A stretch of DNA of 33,977 nucleotides from Clostridia bacterium (GCA_017546665.1 JAFYSE010000041.1:1-33977); one strand, 5' to 3'. Shown: positions 25,185 through 33,714, counted from the stretch's first letter. A program made the numbers and translations. Notes: a model not told the origin generated them from the sequence alone.

Positions 25185-26390
25185 TTAGATTGATTTATAT
25201 AAATCTATATACCTTTCATAGTTTACATTACGGTCAAAATTCAATTTAACCCATTTATAACAATCTTTTGAAAGTATATTTTTGCCTATTTCTTTCACAC
25301 TTAAAATTTTGTTAAAAAAATCTTCCGCATTTCCACTTTCAACAGAAAAACCACATTTATTATCAACTGTTTCTTGTGCACCGGTGTTTCGATAAGTAAC
25401 AACAGGCGTTCCACAAGATTGTGCTTCAACATTTATAAGAGAAAGTGATTCTTCCCTTGTGCAATTTGCAAAAACGTCTGCCATTGAATAAATCTTACGA
25501 AGTTCATCTCGGTCACTTATATAACCCAATGGAAAAACATTTTTGGGTAAATCCGCTTTTTGTTCTTCCTTGCAACCAATTATGACTAATACACAATCGT
25601 CAGGTAAATTCGTTGTAACAAAGTCAAATGTATCCTTATTTATTGGACTCAGCCACTTATTCGCTGCACCAAGAATAACAAACTTATTCTCAAGTCTATA
25701 TTGTTCTCTTAAATTCGATTCCGTTGGAACAAAAAATTCTGTATCCACACCGTTATATATTACAAAAACATCCTTATCTTTGAAAAATGTTTTCTTTGCC
25801 TCTTCTGCAATCCAATTTGACACACCAACAACTGTTAAATTCTTAATGCCAGAAAAAAATCTTTTTCTGTCAGCAAGAATTTTTTGAGAGTTGTCCTTTA
25901 AATAAGCAGGAGTATCTTTTAACCTTTTCGGACAATTACCACATGAATCAATCCATTTAAAACAATTATCAGCTGTATAATGGAAGCAGCCACCTGTATA
26001 AAACCAACAGTCGTGTAACGTTATAATTATTTTAACATCTTTTTCAGCCAAATAATCCAACAACTTATTGAGATGAATATAATTACTATGTAAATTATGT
26101 AGATGCACTATATCAGGACTTACAAGCTCTATATGCTTAATCAATTTTTTTGTAGAAAATGAGGAATAATATCCCTGTTTTCCCCCGATTCGGCATAAGA
26201 AGGCGTGTACCTTTTTGTCTAAATCACTACCAATTTGATACCCATTTTTTATCTCATCGACATCTTTGTTTGTGGTTGAATATGAAACATATGAATCAAT
26301 ACCATTTTGGAATGCAAGATTATGTAAATCTTCTACAATTACACCTGTGCTTCCAACACCATATACGGCATTAATATGCATTACTCTCAT
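25185..26390 (-). CDS. GT4-type glycosyltransferase
   Basis: This 401-residue GT-B fold retaining glycosyltransferase has an N-terminal acceptor-side Rossmann domain with MRVMHINAVYGVGSTGVIVEDL and a VHLHNLHSNY stretch. A cysteine-rich patch, TLHDCWFYTGGCFHYTADNC, ends at CGNCP around residues 125-155. The C-terminal donor domain carries ILGAANKW and EESLSLINVEAQSCGTPVV, the E-x7-E motif that binds the nucleotide-sugar ribose and phosphate. The cysteine patch with its histidines resembles that of other GT4 enzymes of O-antigen clusters and may bind metal. AGGTGG about eight bases before the ATG at 26390 supports the start. The sugar it transfers is not known. Confidence 0.87.
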   Translation of the reverse strand: MRVMHINAVYGVGSTGVIVEDLHNLAFQNGIDSYVSYSTTNKDVDEIKNGYQIGSDLDKKVHAFLCRIGGKQGYYSSFSTKKLIKHIELVSPDIVHLHNLHSNYIHLNKLLDYLAEKDVKIIITLHDCWFYTGGCFHYTADNCFKWIDSCGNCPKRLKDTPAYLKDNSQKILADRKRFFSGIKNLTVVGVSNWIAEEAKKTFFKDKDVFVIYNGVDTEFFVPTESNLREQYRLENKFVILGAANKWLSPINKDTFDFVTTNLPDDCVLVIIGCKEEQKADLPKNVFPLGYISDRDELRKIYSMADVFANCTREESLSLINVEAQSCGTPVVTYRNTGAQETVDNKCGFSVESGNAEDFFNKILSVKEIGKNILSKDCYKWVKLNFDRNVNYERYIDLYKSI

Positions 26391-26403
26391 ATTTTCACCA
26401 CCT

Positions 26404-27687
26404 TTATAATACTGATTTAATTACACCATCAAATATCTCAAAGATTTTCTCTTCACTATGGTTTTCAATTCCTGCTTTACATGATTTTTCGGCATACTGT
26501 ATCAACAAATTAGGATTATTGACAATCATTTCTAGTTTTTCTTTTATGTCTCTATCATCTGTAGCAATTACTGCCGCATCATTTTTAATAAAATACTGCA
26601 TTGGTGCTGTTTCACGACAACCTACTGCAAAAATGCATTTACCGCTTGAAAGATAGTCAGTAATTTTTGTTGAGAATGAAAGTCTTGCTGCTTTGGCTTC
26701 TTTTCCATCAATATCCTCAACAAAAAGCAACATATCTGAATTCCTTTGAATCTCAATTGCTTTTTCCTGTGGTACAGGTTCATGAACTTGAGAATATTCG
26801 CAATTTAATACAGATTTAATATCTTCACTCAACGCTGTTTTTGTATAAATATCAAATTTTATTTTTATGTTGTCTTTATTGATTTCCTCTGCAGCCTTGA
26901 CAATTCTTGCAAGAGTTCTGTCGCGACCAATCATTAAATTACCTGTATAAACAGCCTTAATTGGCATTACGATTTCCCCATAATTTACAACAGGCTTAAC
27001 TAACAAGGGTTTTGTAAGCACAACACAATTAATTCCAAAGAACTTGTCCGCATCCTCTTTTGTCATATCAGAAATTGCAAAAAAACCGCTTGTCTTCTTT
27101 GCAAGTCTTCTAAGAGAAATTCTTTGGAAAAATCTGTATATTTTAAATCCTGTTTCATCCGACTGCTTATATGTGAAATTGTCATCCCAGATATATCCTA
27201 TAGCCTTTGCTCCAGTTCTTTTTATTGCATATTCAACAATATCATTAAGGTGAATATAGCCCTCCATTGAATGAAGAATTATATCTGGCTTAAAGCTATC
27301 AAGAAATGCGTCGAGCTCTGCAGTTTTCCAATTACCGAGTTTCCACACAAGCTCTCTTGCCAACAAAAGCGAATATCTGCGTTTTTTTTGCATTTTCTGA
27401 TAACGTTCATTGTGTTCATCAAGGTCCTTTACACTATCTTGAGCAGTTTCAGGAAGAACCTCTCTACCCGTTTTTAGGTTTCTCTTGAAAATACTCTTCA
27501 AAACCTTGTTTTCAGAAATAGCAAAGTATCTTGAGCATATTTTATTGTCAGGTACTTCATCACGAATACAGATATTAGCTATATTTTCACTATCATAGTT
27601 TTTAAGCAAAGAGGTCCATGTATTAGAACCTACCTTACTATTCCATGATGCAACTGTAATAACTAATATACGAGGTTGTTTTTCCAT
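26404..27687 (-). CDS. Probable GT-B glycosyltransferase, divergent
   Basis: This 427-residue soluble protein looks like a GT-B glycosyltransferase. It has RILVITVASWNSKVGSNTW at the N-terminus, PDIILHSMEGYIHLND and IGYIWDDNFTYKQS in the acceptor half, and a C-terminal half with AVYTGNLMIGRDRTLARIV and SFSTKITDYLSSGKCIFAVG. The last of these is a weak form of the GT4 donor motif, with lysine and aspartate where E-x7-E is expected. It lies between two clear GT4 genes in operon A. The linker between the halves is charged (KMQKKRR). The ribosome site is weak (AAGTGA), so translation may depend on readthrough from the gene before. Donor and acceptor are unknown. Confidence 0.7.
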   Translation of the reverse strand: MEKQPRILVITVASWNSKVGSNTWTSLLKNYDSENIANICIRDEVPDNKICSRYFAISENKVLKSIFKRNLKTGREVLPETAQDSVKDLDEHNERYQKMQKKRRYSLLLARELVWKLGNWKTAELDAFLDSFKPDIILHSMEGYIHLNDIVEYAIKRTGAKAIGYIWDDNFTYKQSDETGFKIYRFFQRISLRRLAKKTSGFFAISDMTKEDADKFFGINCVVLTKPLLVKPVVNYGEIVMPIKAVYTGNLMIGRDRTLARIVKAAEEINKDNIKIKFDIYTKTALSEDIKSVLNCEYSQVHEPVPQEKAIEIQRNSDMLLFVEDIDGKEAKAARLSFSTKITDYLSSGKCIFAVGCRETAPMQYFIKNDAAVIATDDRDIKEKLEMIVNNPNLLIQYAEKSCKAGIENHSEEKIFEIFDGVIKSVL

Positions 27688-27697
27688 TTTGTATCAC

Positions 27698-28846
27698 TTA
27701 CTTTAATAATGTAATATAGTCGTTTTTTTGATTATCTAACATGATAGGTCTGTCGTACAAAGTTTTTGTACGATTATAAGCACCATTACCAAGTTGTTTT
27801 GTTTTGATAGCATCACAAAGCAACTCCGCCATAGCATTTTGAAGGTCTTCTGCATTTTTAGGTTCAACGAGAACACATGATTCACCGTCAACCATAACTT
27901 CAGAAGCACCTGGGATTTTTGTTGTAATTACAGGAACTGCCAACGCACCTGCTTCTTGAATTACCATTCCGAAGCCCTCACGGTAAGTTGGGTGAACAAG
28001 CACATTCATAGCAGAATAATACTTTTTCATATCTGTATTATCTACCTTACCAGTTAATACAACATTATCTGAAGAGTTTGCCCAATCAATAATTTCTTGT
28101 GGAACACCACAATCATCCTCAACAGGACCAACCACAAGTAATTTTGCATTTTTGTTTGTTTCTGCCACATTTCTGAAAGCAGTTAAAAGTTCTGTACAAC
28201 CTTTATCTGCTGAAACTCGACCTGCAAAGCCAAAAACAAAATCATTTTCATTTATATTATACTTTTCGCGAACGGCATCTTTCCACTCTGCCTTTTGTGA
28301 TACATCCCAAGCTAACATATCAACACCGATTGTTCCACCATTGCCTACAACTTTAGCTTTTGTTTTTGTATAAAGTCCTTCCCCCACCGCAAACTGCATA
28401 TTCAAAGGACTGACTGAGCGAATATGAGTTGAAAGCATGCAGACAACCTTTTCAATAATTTTGAAAATTTTTCTCGATACTCCTGATAAGCCCACATAAC
28501 GTATTCCCCACTGGGCATAGAGTCTTATTGGAACTTTTGCAATAAAAGACGCAATACTTGCATAGCAAGCGGCATTTGGTGTTGAATACTGTACCATATC
28601 AAACTTTTCTTTTTTGAAAACCTTGATAAAATTAAGCACAGAGCTAAATCCTGACAAATCAATACCCCTTGACATATGCACAGGTATATAATGTATATAT
28701 TCAGGTAGTGACGCTGCAAATTGTTCATCATTGTCACAGATAAGAGTTACATCATATCCGCATTCATTATGCATATACTTTGCTGTTTCTACCACAAAAC
28801 TTTTAAGCGTCAATGAAATTGTTGTTACGAAACAAATCTTTTTCAT
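27698..28846 (-). CDS. GT4-type glycosyltransferase
   Basis: This GT4 enzyme of about 382 residues is of the type that often adds the second sugar after an initiating transferase. The N-terminal KKICFVTTISLTLKSFVVETAKYM and RLYAQWGIRYVGLSG belong to the acceptor domain. VFGFAGRVSADKGCTELLTAF opens the donor domain, and REGFGMVIQEAGALAVPVITT gives the E-x7-E motif. PGASEVMVDGESCVLVEP is a typical last strand. Position just after the initiating-transferase and acetyltransferase genes fits a second-sugar role, in the way PglA follows PglC in Campylobacter. The ATG at 28846 has GGTGA five bases before it, and an in-frame GTG at 28855 is less likely. Confidence 0.87.
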   Translation of the reverse strand: MKKICFVTTISLTLKSFVVETAKYMHNECGYDVTLICDNDEQFAASLPEYIHYIPVHMSRGIDLSGFSSVLNFIKVFKKEKFDMVQYSTPNAACYASIASFIAKVPIRLYAQWGIRYVGLSGVSRKIFKIIEKVVCMLSTHIRSVSPLNMQFAVGEGLYTKTKAKVVGNGGTIGVDMLAWDVSQKAEWKDAVREKYNINENDFVFGFAGRVSADKGCTELLTAFRNVAETNKNAKLLVVGPVEDDCGVPQEIIDWANSSDNVVLTGKVDNTDMKKYYSAMNVLVHPTYREGFGMVIQEAGALAVPVITTKIPGASEVMVDGESCVLVEPKNAEDLQNAMAELLCDAIKTKQLGNGAYNRTKTLYDRPIMLDNQKNDYITLLK

Positions 28847-28857
28847 ATTTTTCACCG

Positions 28858-29466
28858 CTACTTTATTTTTCTTGCTGGAACACCTACATATGTTCCTTCT
28901 TCCGTTATATCCTTTACAACAACTGCACCTGCTCCAATCATAATATTAGGGCCGATGTTAATATTGTTGCTTACAGTTGAGCCAATGCCAACCCATGTAC
29001 CCTTACCGACTGTTACAGTACCTGCTAATCTTGCACCGCAAGAAATATGAACATAATCACCGATTATGTCATCATGGTCAACGGATGCGCAAGTATTTAT
29101 GATACATCCTTTACCGATAACTGCACTATTGTTAATCACAGCATTGGGCATTACACAAGTACCCTCACCTATACTCACTGATGGTGAGATTACAGCTGAT
29201 GGATGAACTGCTGTATACCATTTAGCATCCGGCAGACTATTCATAATCTTTTCACGTACTTTACTGTTACCAATGGCAACAAAAAGTTCCGTTTCGCCAT
29301 CACAGTATTTTTCTGCATCGGCACTTGTGCCTATGACTTTCACCTTATTATTTATTGTATTACTATCGTCAAGAAATCCAAGAACAGTGTCACCACAAGC
29401 CTCTGCAATATCTGCAACAACTCTGCCGTGACCACCTGCACCGATAATAACAACTTTTTTGTTCAT
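28858..29466 (-). CDS. PglD/EpsM-like sugar N-acetyltransferase
   Basis: This 202-residue left-handed beta-helix acyltransferase has an N-terminal nucleotide-sugar binding fold, IIGAGGHGRVVADI (7-20), typical of the NeuD/PglD/EpsM group. From about residue 88 there are repeated hexapeptide turns (HPSAVISPSVSIG, GTVTVGKGTWVGIG) ending with the family's VPARKIK. His131 in SVDHDDIIGD is the likely catalytic base. PglD acetylates the 4-amino group of UDP-4-amino-4,6-dideoxy-GlcNAc. The neighbouring aminotransferase domain and sugar transferase match that pathway and the Bacillus subtilis epsL-epsM-epsN set. GAGGT lies eight bases before the ATG. The precise sugar is inferred from context. Confidence 0.87.
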   Translation of the reverse strand: MNKKVVIIGAGGHGRVVADIAEACGDTVLGFLDDSNTINNKVKVIGTSADAEKYCDGETELFVAIGNSKVREKIMNSLPDAKWYTAVHPSAVISPSVSIGEGTCVMPNAVINNSAVIGKGCIINTCASVDHDDIIGDYVHISCGARLAGTVTVGKGTWVGIGSTVSNNINIGPNIMIGAGAVVVKDITEEGTYVGVPARKIK

Positions 29467-29469
29467 AAA

Positions 29470-30111
29470 TTATACCTCAGTTGTTTCCTCAACTTTATTG
29501 CCTTTGAATTCTTCCATTGTTGCACTTGTTTCACTGCTGATTCCTTCACGCTTGAGAACGGACATAATAGTCATAAAGAAAATCTTTACATCAAGTGAAA
29601 AACTCATTTTATCAACATATTCAACGTCAAGATTGAATTTTTCTTCCCATGAAACAGTATTTCTGCCGTTAACCTGTGCCCAACCTGAAAGTCCGGGACG
29701 AACAAGATGACGACGATGTTGTTCATCTGAATATAAAGGTAAATATCTTACGAGCAATGGTCGAGGGCCAATAAAGCTCATATCACCTTTTAAGATGTTA
29801 ATAAATTCAGGTAACTCGTCGATGCTTGTACTACGCAAAAACTGCCCGAATTTTGTAAGACGGATTTCATCGGGCAAAAGTTCACCATTTTCATCACGCT
29901 CGTCAGTCATTGTTCTAAACTTACAGAGTGTGAAAATCTTTTCTTCACCTGTTTTTTTATCAATCATACCAGGTCTTTCCTGCTTAAAAAGTACAGGACT
30001 ACCCAATTTTGTTTTTACAAGAAGTGCCACAATAAGCAAAACCGGTGAAAGAACTATGATTGCACCTAAAGCCGCACAAAAATCTAAAGCTCTTTTTATG
30101 TACTTATACAT
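29470..30111 (-). CDS. Initiating sugar-phosphate transferase (PglC/EpsL-like)
   Basis: This enzyme of about 213 residues transfers a sugar 1-phosphate from UDP-sugar to undecaprenyl phosphate at the inner membrane face. A single hydrophobic segment lies near residues 11-34 ([21 protein letters not shown]). The catalytic core has [39 protein letters not shown] and [14 protein letters not shown], all standard. It is the short, PglC-like form without the four-helix WbaP/WcaJ N-terminus. The ATG at 30111 follows GAGGG by nine bases, just after the stop of the fusion gene. A longer start would overlap that gene. It starts the operon A glycan, probably with a diacetamido-trideoxy sugar if the neighbouring aminotransferase and acetyltransferase supply it. 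Confidence 0.9.
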   Translation of the reverse strand: MYKYIKRALDFCAALGAIIVLSPVLLIVALLVKTKLGSPVLFKQERPGMIDKKTGEEKIFTLCKFRTMTDERDENGELLPDEIRLTKFGQFLRSTSIDELPEFINILKGDMSFIGPRPLLVRYLPLYSDEQHRRHLVRPGLSGWAQVNGRNTVSWEEKFNLDVEYVDKMSFSLDVKIFFMTIMSVLKREGISSETSATMEEFKGNKVEETTEV

Positions 30112-30115
30112 ATAA

Positions 30116-32179
30116 TTAACCCTCAAAACAACTTCTAATAATTTCAATTACTCTATTCTGCTGTGCTTCTGTCATTTTGTTATCACTTGGTAAGCACAAG
30201 CCACGGTTGAAGATATCCATACCGATATCAGCACAACCACCCTCAATATATGCATTTGTTCTTGCCCTACCGTTGCCGTCGCGAGTAACAAAGCCATTCA
30301 TTCTGTAGATTGGCTGCATATGCATTGGTTTCCAGATTGGACGACCTTCAATATTCTTTTCAGCAAGCTTTTCAAGAATTTCTGTTGGGCAAGTCTTACC
30401 TTTTTCGCTAACGTAGAGTGCTTCTGTTTCTGAACGCACCTGCTTGCACATTGCATCTTCATCAATAAGCATACAAGAAAGCCAGAAGTTTGGCACCATT
30501 GTTTCTTCGTCAAATGGATTCATTGAAACTGGTAAATCCTTAAATGCTTCTTTATATCTTTCGTAAATTGCCTTTTTCTGTTCAATATGCTCATCAAGAT
30601 ATTTCATCTGGCCGCGTACAACACCTGCAATAACATTACTCATACGATAGTTGTAGCCGAGTTCTTCGTGCTGATACCAAGGAGCGTTTTCTCTTGCTTG
30701 TGTTGACCATTTACGAACTTTATTTGCAGCTTCCAAACTATCTGTAAGGAACATACCGCCTGAACTACCTGTAATAATCTTATTACCATTAAAACTGATT
30801 GCGTTATATTCGCCAAACGTACCTGTCTGTACACCTTTATATGTAGCACCGAATGATTCGGCAGCATCTTCAATAAGAATTGCACCGTGTTCATCACAGA
30901 TTGCACGAATTTCATCTAATTTACCTGGAGTACCATAAAGGTTAGCAACAACTACAACCTTAACCTCAGGATAAAGCTCAAATGCTTTTTTGAGTGCAGC
31001 AGGGTCCATATTCCAAGTATCATATTCTGTGTCAATGAAAATTGGAACACCGCCCTCATAAACAACAGGATTAACAGTTGCATCAAAAGTCATATCACTA
31101 CAGAAAACCTTATCGCCCGGTTTAACACCTGCAAGTTTTACGCACATATGAAGTGATGCTGTACCACAAGAAAGAGCAACTGCATATTTACAACCCACTT
31201 TTTCTGCCACAAGACGTTCAACCTCGTTGATATTTTGACCTACTGTTGACATCCAGTTTGTTTCATAAGCTTCTGTTACATATTTGAGCTCATCACCGTG
31301 CATTGTTGGAGTCGCAAGCCAGATTTTTTCGTATTCCATACTCTTTTCTTCTTTCTTCTTTTTGATTGATGCTACGATTTCGCCAATCTTTTCTTTAACT
31401 ATCTCATGATTTTCGGCATAATGTTCCGCTGTGTAAGCTGAAACCTCTTTTTCTTTTTCACGAATATCAATTACACCCTTAATGAAGATTTCTTCAATAT
31501 CTTTTGGATTTTCCACCTTATTGGCATCACAGAAACCACGGGAAAGAATTGCCATTTGTGAGCCGAGAGAATAATGCTCTGTAATAATGTGTTCTGCAGG
31601 TAAAGTACCATAGCCAACTCGTGCAATTCCACCAAAACCAAACTTAATTCCTTTTTTGCGAAGCTTTTCACAAAGTGTAGGAACTGTTCCGTCAATAAGA
31701 AGCTCAAACATAAAATCTTTACCATAAGCCAAGTGCAAATCGTTAAGACCAATATGTACCTCATCAATGCCAGGAACTTCTAAAATGTCGTCGATATTTT
31801 CATAAGCTTCAGCAGTCTCAACAAGAATAATTGTTTTTGCTCTACCATCTACAAATCTTATGAAATCCTCAACCTCTTTACGAGTTTTAAAGTAAGGAAG
31901 CATAATAACGTCTGCACCAGCTTCAACAGTCTGATTGATTTCTTCTTCAGAACCATCATACATATGATTTATTCTCACTTGTAATTCAGCTGTTGTAACA
32001 ACCGGTCTAAGCTTTTTTATATCTTCTATAGTGTGATGGGACTGTACAGTATCCATTCCACCCTGTCGCAAATCTTTATCAATATATTCCATATCAACCC
32101 AAACACGGTCAACACCTGCTCTTTGAGCAATCTCTGCAACTTCCGGATTATTAGTTATGTACATTAAGGTAAGTGCCAT
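30116..32179 (-). CDS. Fusion of HpcH/HpaI-type aldolase and DegT/DnrJ/EryC1/StrS aminotransferase
   Basis: One uninterrupted frame of about 687 residues encodes two enzymes. Residues 1 to about 240 form an HpcH/HpaI aldolase/citrate-lyase-type barrel with Arg69, GADVIMLP (88-95), the metal ligands Glu121 (LVETAEA) and Asp147 (IGLNDL), and [12 protein letters not shown] charged lysine-rich linker (about 241-280) follows. From Met281 comes a full-length PLP sugar aminotransferase of about 407 residues with [27 protein letters not shown] and the Schiff-base Lys467 in FNGNKIIT, like PglE/EpsN. The aminotransferase should make the 4-amino sugar acetylated by the PglD-like neighbour. The aldolase's role is unknown. 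GAGGG (32187-32191) fixes the ATG at 32179, because a longer frame would begin inside the promoter. Confidence 0.88.
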   Translation of the reverse strand: MALTLMYITNNPEVAEIAQRAGVDRVWVDMEYIDKDLRQGGMDTVQSHHTIEDIKKLRPVVTTAELQVRINHMYDGSEEEINQTVEAGADVIMLPYFKTRKEVEDFIRFVDGRAKTIILVETAEAYENIDDILEVPGIDEVHIGLNDLHLAYGKDFMFELLIDGTVPTLCEKLRKKGIKFGFGGIARVGYGTLPAEHIITEHYSLGSQMAILSRGFCDANKVENPKDIEEIFIKGVIDIREKEKEVSAYTAEHYAENHEIVKEKIGEIVASIKKKKEEKSMEYEKIWLATPTMHGDELKYVTEAYETNWMSTVGQNINEVERLVAEKVGCKYAVALSCGTASLHMCVKLAGVKPGDKVFCSDMTFDATVNPVVYEGGVPIFIDTEYDTWNMDPAALKKAFELYPEVKVVVVANLYGTPGKLDEIRAICDEHGAILIEDAAESFGATYKGVQTGTFGEYNAISFNGNKIITGSSGGMFLTDSLEAANKVRKWSTQARENAPWYQHEELGYNYRMSNVIAGVVRGQMKYLDEHIEQKKAIYERYKEAFKDLPVSMNPFDEETMVPNFWLSCMLIDEDAMCKQVRSETEALYVSEKGKTCPTEILEKLAEKNIEGRPIWKPMHMQPIYRMNGFVTRDGNGRARTNAYIEGGCADIGMDIFNRGLCLPSDNKMTEAQQNRVIEIIRSCFEG

Positions 32180-32186
32180 TTTCTCG

Positions 32187-32191
32187 CCCTC
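32187..32191 (-). promoter_or_regulatory. Ribosome binding site of the fusion gene
   Basis: GAGGG on the minus strand lies seven bases before the ATG at 32179. It settles the start of operon A's first gene. Confidence 0.65.
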
Positions 32192-32260
32192 TGTTAAAAT
32201 AATTTGTACCAATATTTCATAATATCGGCATAATAACACATTTTGAGTATGTTCTATGGT

Positions 32261-32289
32261 ATTATACTCTCTATACATATAAAAGTCAA
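32261..32289 (-). promoter_or_regulatory. Sigma-A promoter of operon A
   Basis: On the minus strand TTGACT (32284-32289) and a perfect TATAAT (32261-32266) are exactly 17 bases apart. The predicted start near 32254 gives a leader of about 75 bases and drives the 16-gene glycan operon. Confidence 0.85.
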
Positions 32290-32389
32290 TGAAATTCGAC
32301 AGAAATTAGTATCATTGTTGAACAAAAAAATGCACAAAATTTTATACAATATTTAGTATATTTTTTTCTCATCCGAAACATAGTTTTTA

Positions 32390-32419
32390 TTGACTTTGAA
32401 TTAGATTTTATTATATAAT
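32390..32419 (+). promoter_or_regulatory. Sigma-A promoter of the CofE-like gene
   Basis: TTGACT (32390-32395) and a perfect TATAAT (32414-32419) are 18 bases apart. The -35 box and the next bases (TTGACTTTGAATT) are the same as in the cassette promoter at 11554. Confidence 0.8.
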
Positions 32420-32515
32420 ACAAAGTGGATTTTAGTGTAGGCGATTAGTATTTTTTTCATAAAGATTTCGCATACTAAAATAAATTTCGTATTTTTTTAT
32501 ATTGGAGAGATATAT

Positions 32516-33706
32516 ATGGAAAGAAAAGTCGGTACTGTATCAAGAGGTATTCGTTGCCCCATCATCAGACAAGGTGACGACCTTGTTGACATTACTGTAA
32601 CAAGCGTACTTGAAGCAGCTGAAAGCGAAGGATTTGAAATGCGTGACAGAGACGTTGTTTCTCTCACAGAATCAATCGTTGCTCGTGCACAGGGTAACTA
32701 TGCATCAGTTGATGATATTGCAGCAGATGTTAAGGCAAAACTCGGTGGTGAAACAATAGGTGTTATCTTCCCTATTTTATCAAGAAACCGTTTTGCAATC
32801 TGTCTTCGTGGTATTGCTAAGGGTGCTAAGAAGGTTGTTCTTATGCTCAGTTATCCAAGTGATGAGGTTGGCAATGCACTCGTGACTTATGACCAAATTG
32901 ACGAGGCAGGTATCAACCCATATTCAGATGTTCTCGATGAGGCAAAATACAGAGAACTTTTTGGCGAAAACAAGCACGAATTCACAGGTGTTGACTATGT
33001 TGCATACTACTCTGACATCATCAAAGAAGCTGGTGCAGAAGCAGAAATCATTTTTGCTAATCAACCAAAAACAATTCTTAACTATACTGACTGCGTTCTC
33101 ACTTGCGACATTCATACAAGAGCTAGAACAAAGAGAATTTTAAAGGCTGCAGGTGCTAAAGTTGTTTGTGGTATGGACGACATCCTTACTTCCTCTATTA
33201 ATGGTAGCGGCTGCAACGAAAAATATGGTCTTCTCGGTTCAAACAAATCAACTGAAGATACAATCAAACTTTTCCCAAGGGAGTGTCAGGGCCTTGTTGA
33301 AGATATTCAGGCTGAATTCTTAAAGAGAACAGGCAAACACATTGAAGTTATGGTTTATGGTGACGGTGCATTCAAAGACCCACAGGGTAAAATCTGGGAA
33401 CTTGCTGACCCTGTTGTTTCCCCTGCTCATACTTCAGGTCTCATCGGTACTCCAAACGAATTAAAACTTAAATATCTTGCTGACAACGACTTTAAAGGAC
33501 TTTCAGGTGCTGAACTTAAAGAAGCTATTTCAAAGAGCATTAAGGCTAAAAACGATAACCTCGTTGGTAATATGGCTTCACAGGGTACAACTCCACGTCA
33601 GCTTACTGACCTTATTGGTTCACTTTGTGACCTTACAAGTGGTTCAGGCGACAAGGGTACACCAATCATTCTTGTTCAAGGATATTTTGACAACTACACA
33701 GACTAA
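32516..33706 (+). CDS. CofE-like protein (coenzyme F420-0:L-glutamate ligase family)
   Basis: This 396-residue soluble protein resembles the F420-0 gamma-glutamyl ligase family, whose known members add L-glutamates to coenzyme F420 using GTP. Visible features are the N-terminal RGIRCPIIRQGDDLVDI, then RDVVSLTESIVARAQGNY (matching the conserved early S-K/T-x-V-S-x-x-E-G-R-region), DIHTRARTKRILKAAGAKVV and VMVYGDGAFKDPQGKIWELADPVVSPA in the C-terminal half. It is longer than archaeal CofE (about 250 residues). Clostridia are not known to make F420, so the true substrate may be another gamma-glutamylated compound. GGAG eight bases before the ATG, strong codon bias and a near-consensus promoter suggest high expression. 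It is alone between the glycan locus and the GMP synthetase gene. Confidence 0.8.
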   Translation: MERKVGTVSRGIRCPIIRQGDDLVDITVTSVLEAAESEGFEMRDRDVVSLTESIVARAQGNYASVDDIAADVKAKLGGETIGVIFPILSRNRFAICLRGIAKGAKKVVLMLSYPSDEVGNALVTYDQIDEAGINPYSDVLDEAKYRELFGENKHEFTGVDYVAYYSDIIKEAGAEAEIIFANQPKTILNYTDCVLTCDIHTRARTKRILKAAGAKVVCGMDDILTSSINGSGCNEKYGLLGSNKSTEDTIKLFPRECQGLVEDIQAEFLKRTGKHIEVMVYGDGAFKDPQGKIWELADPVVSPAHTSGLIGTPNELKLKYLADNDFKGLSGAELKEAISKSIKAKNDNLVGNMASQGTTPRQLTDLIGSLCDLTSGSGDKGTPIILVQGYFDNYTD

Positions 33707-33714
33707 TTAACAAC

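Larger units (their letters stand above)
32180..32515. other. Divergent control region between operon A and the CofE-like gene
   Basis: These 336 bases hold no gene. They contain back-to-back promoters for operon A (minus) and the CofE-like gene (plus), leaders of about 75 and 90 bases, and very AT-rich DNA between the two -35 boxes (32290-32389). A small hairpin (32209-32228, eight pairs including one G-U, 4-base loop) lies in the operon A leader but has no T run, so it is not a terminator. I see no riboswitch that I can name. Confidence 0.7.

Noticed and set aside
32209-32228. Hairpin in the operon A leader as an attenuator
   Set aside because: The stem has eight pairs including a G-U and no T run, and no competing fold was seen. 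I mention it only as part of the control region.
32180-32278. Longer start for the aldolase-aminotransferase fusion at 32278
   Set aside because: It would begin between the -35 and -10 boxes of the operon A promoter, upstream of the predicted transcript start. Aldolase homology begins at the ATG at 32179, which has its own ribosome site.
32445-32478. Inverted repeat TTAGTAT/ATACTAA in the CofE-like leader
   Set aside because: Seven AT-rich pairs with a 20-base loop in very AT-rich DNA are easily due to chance.
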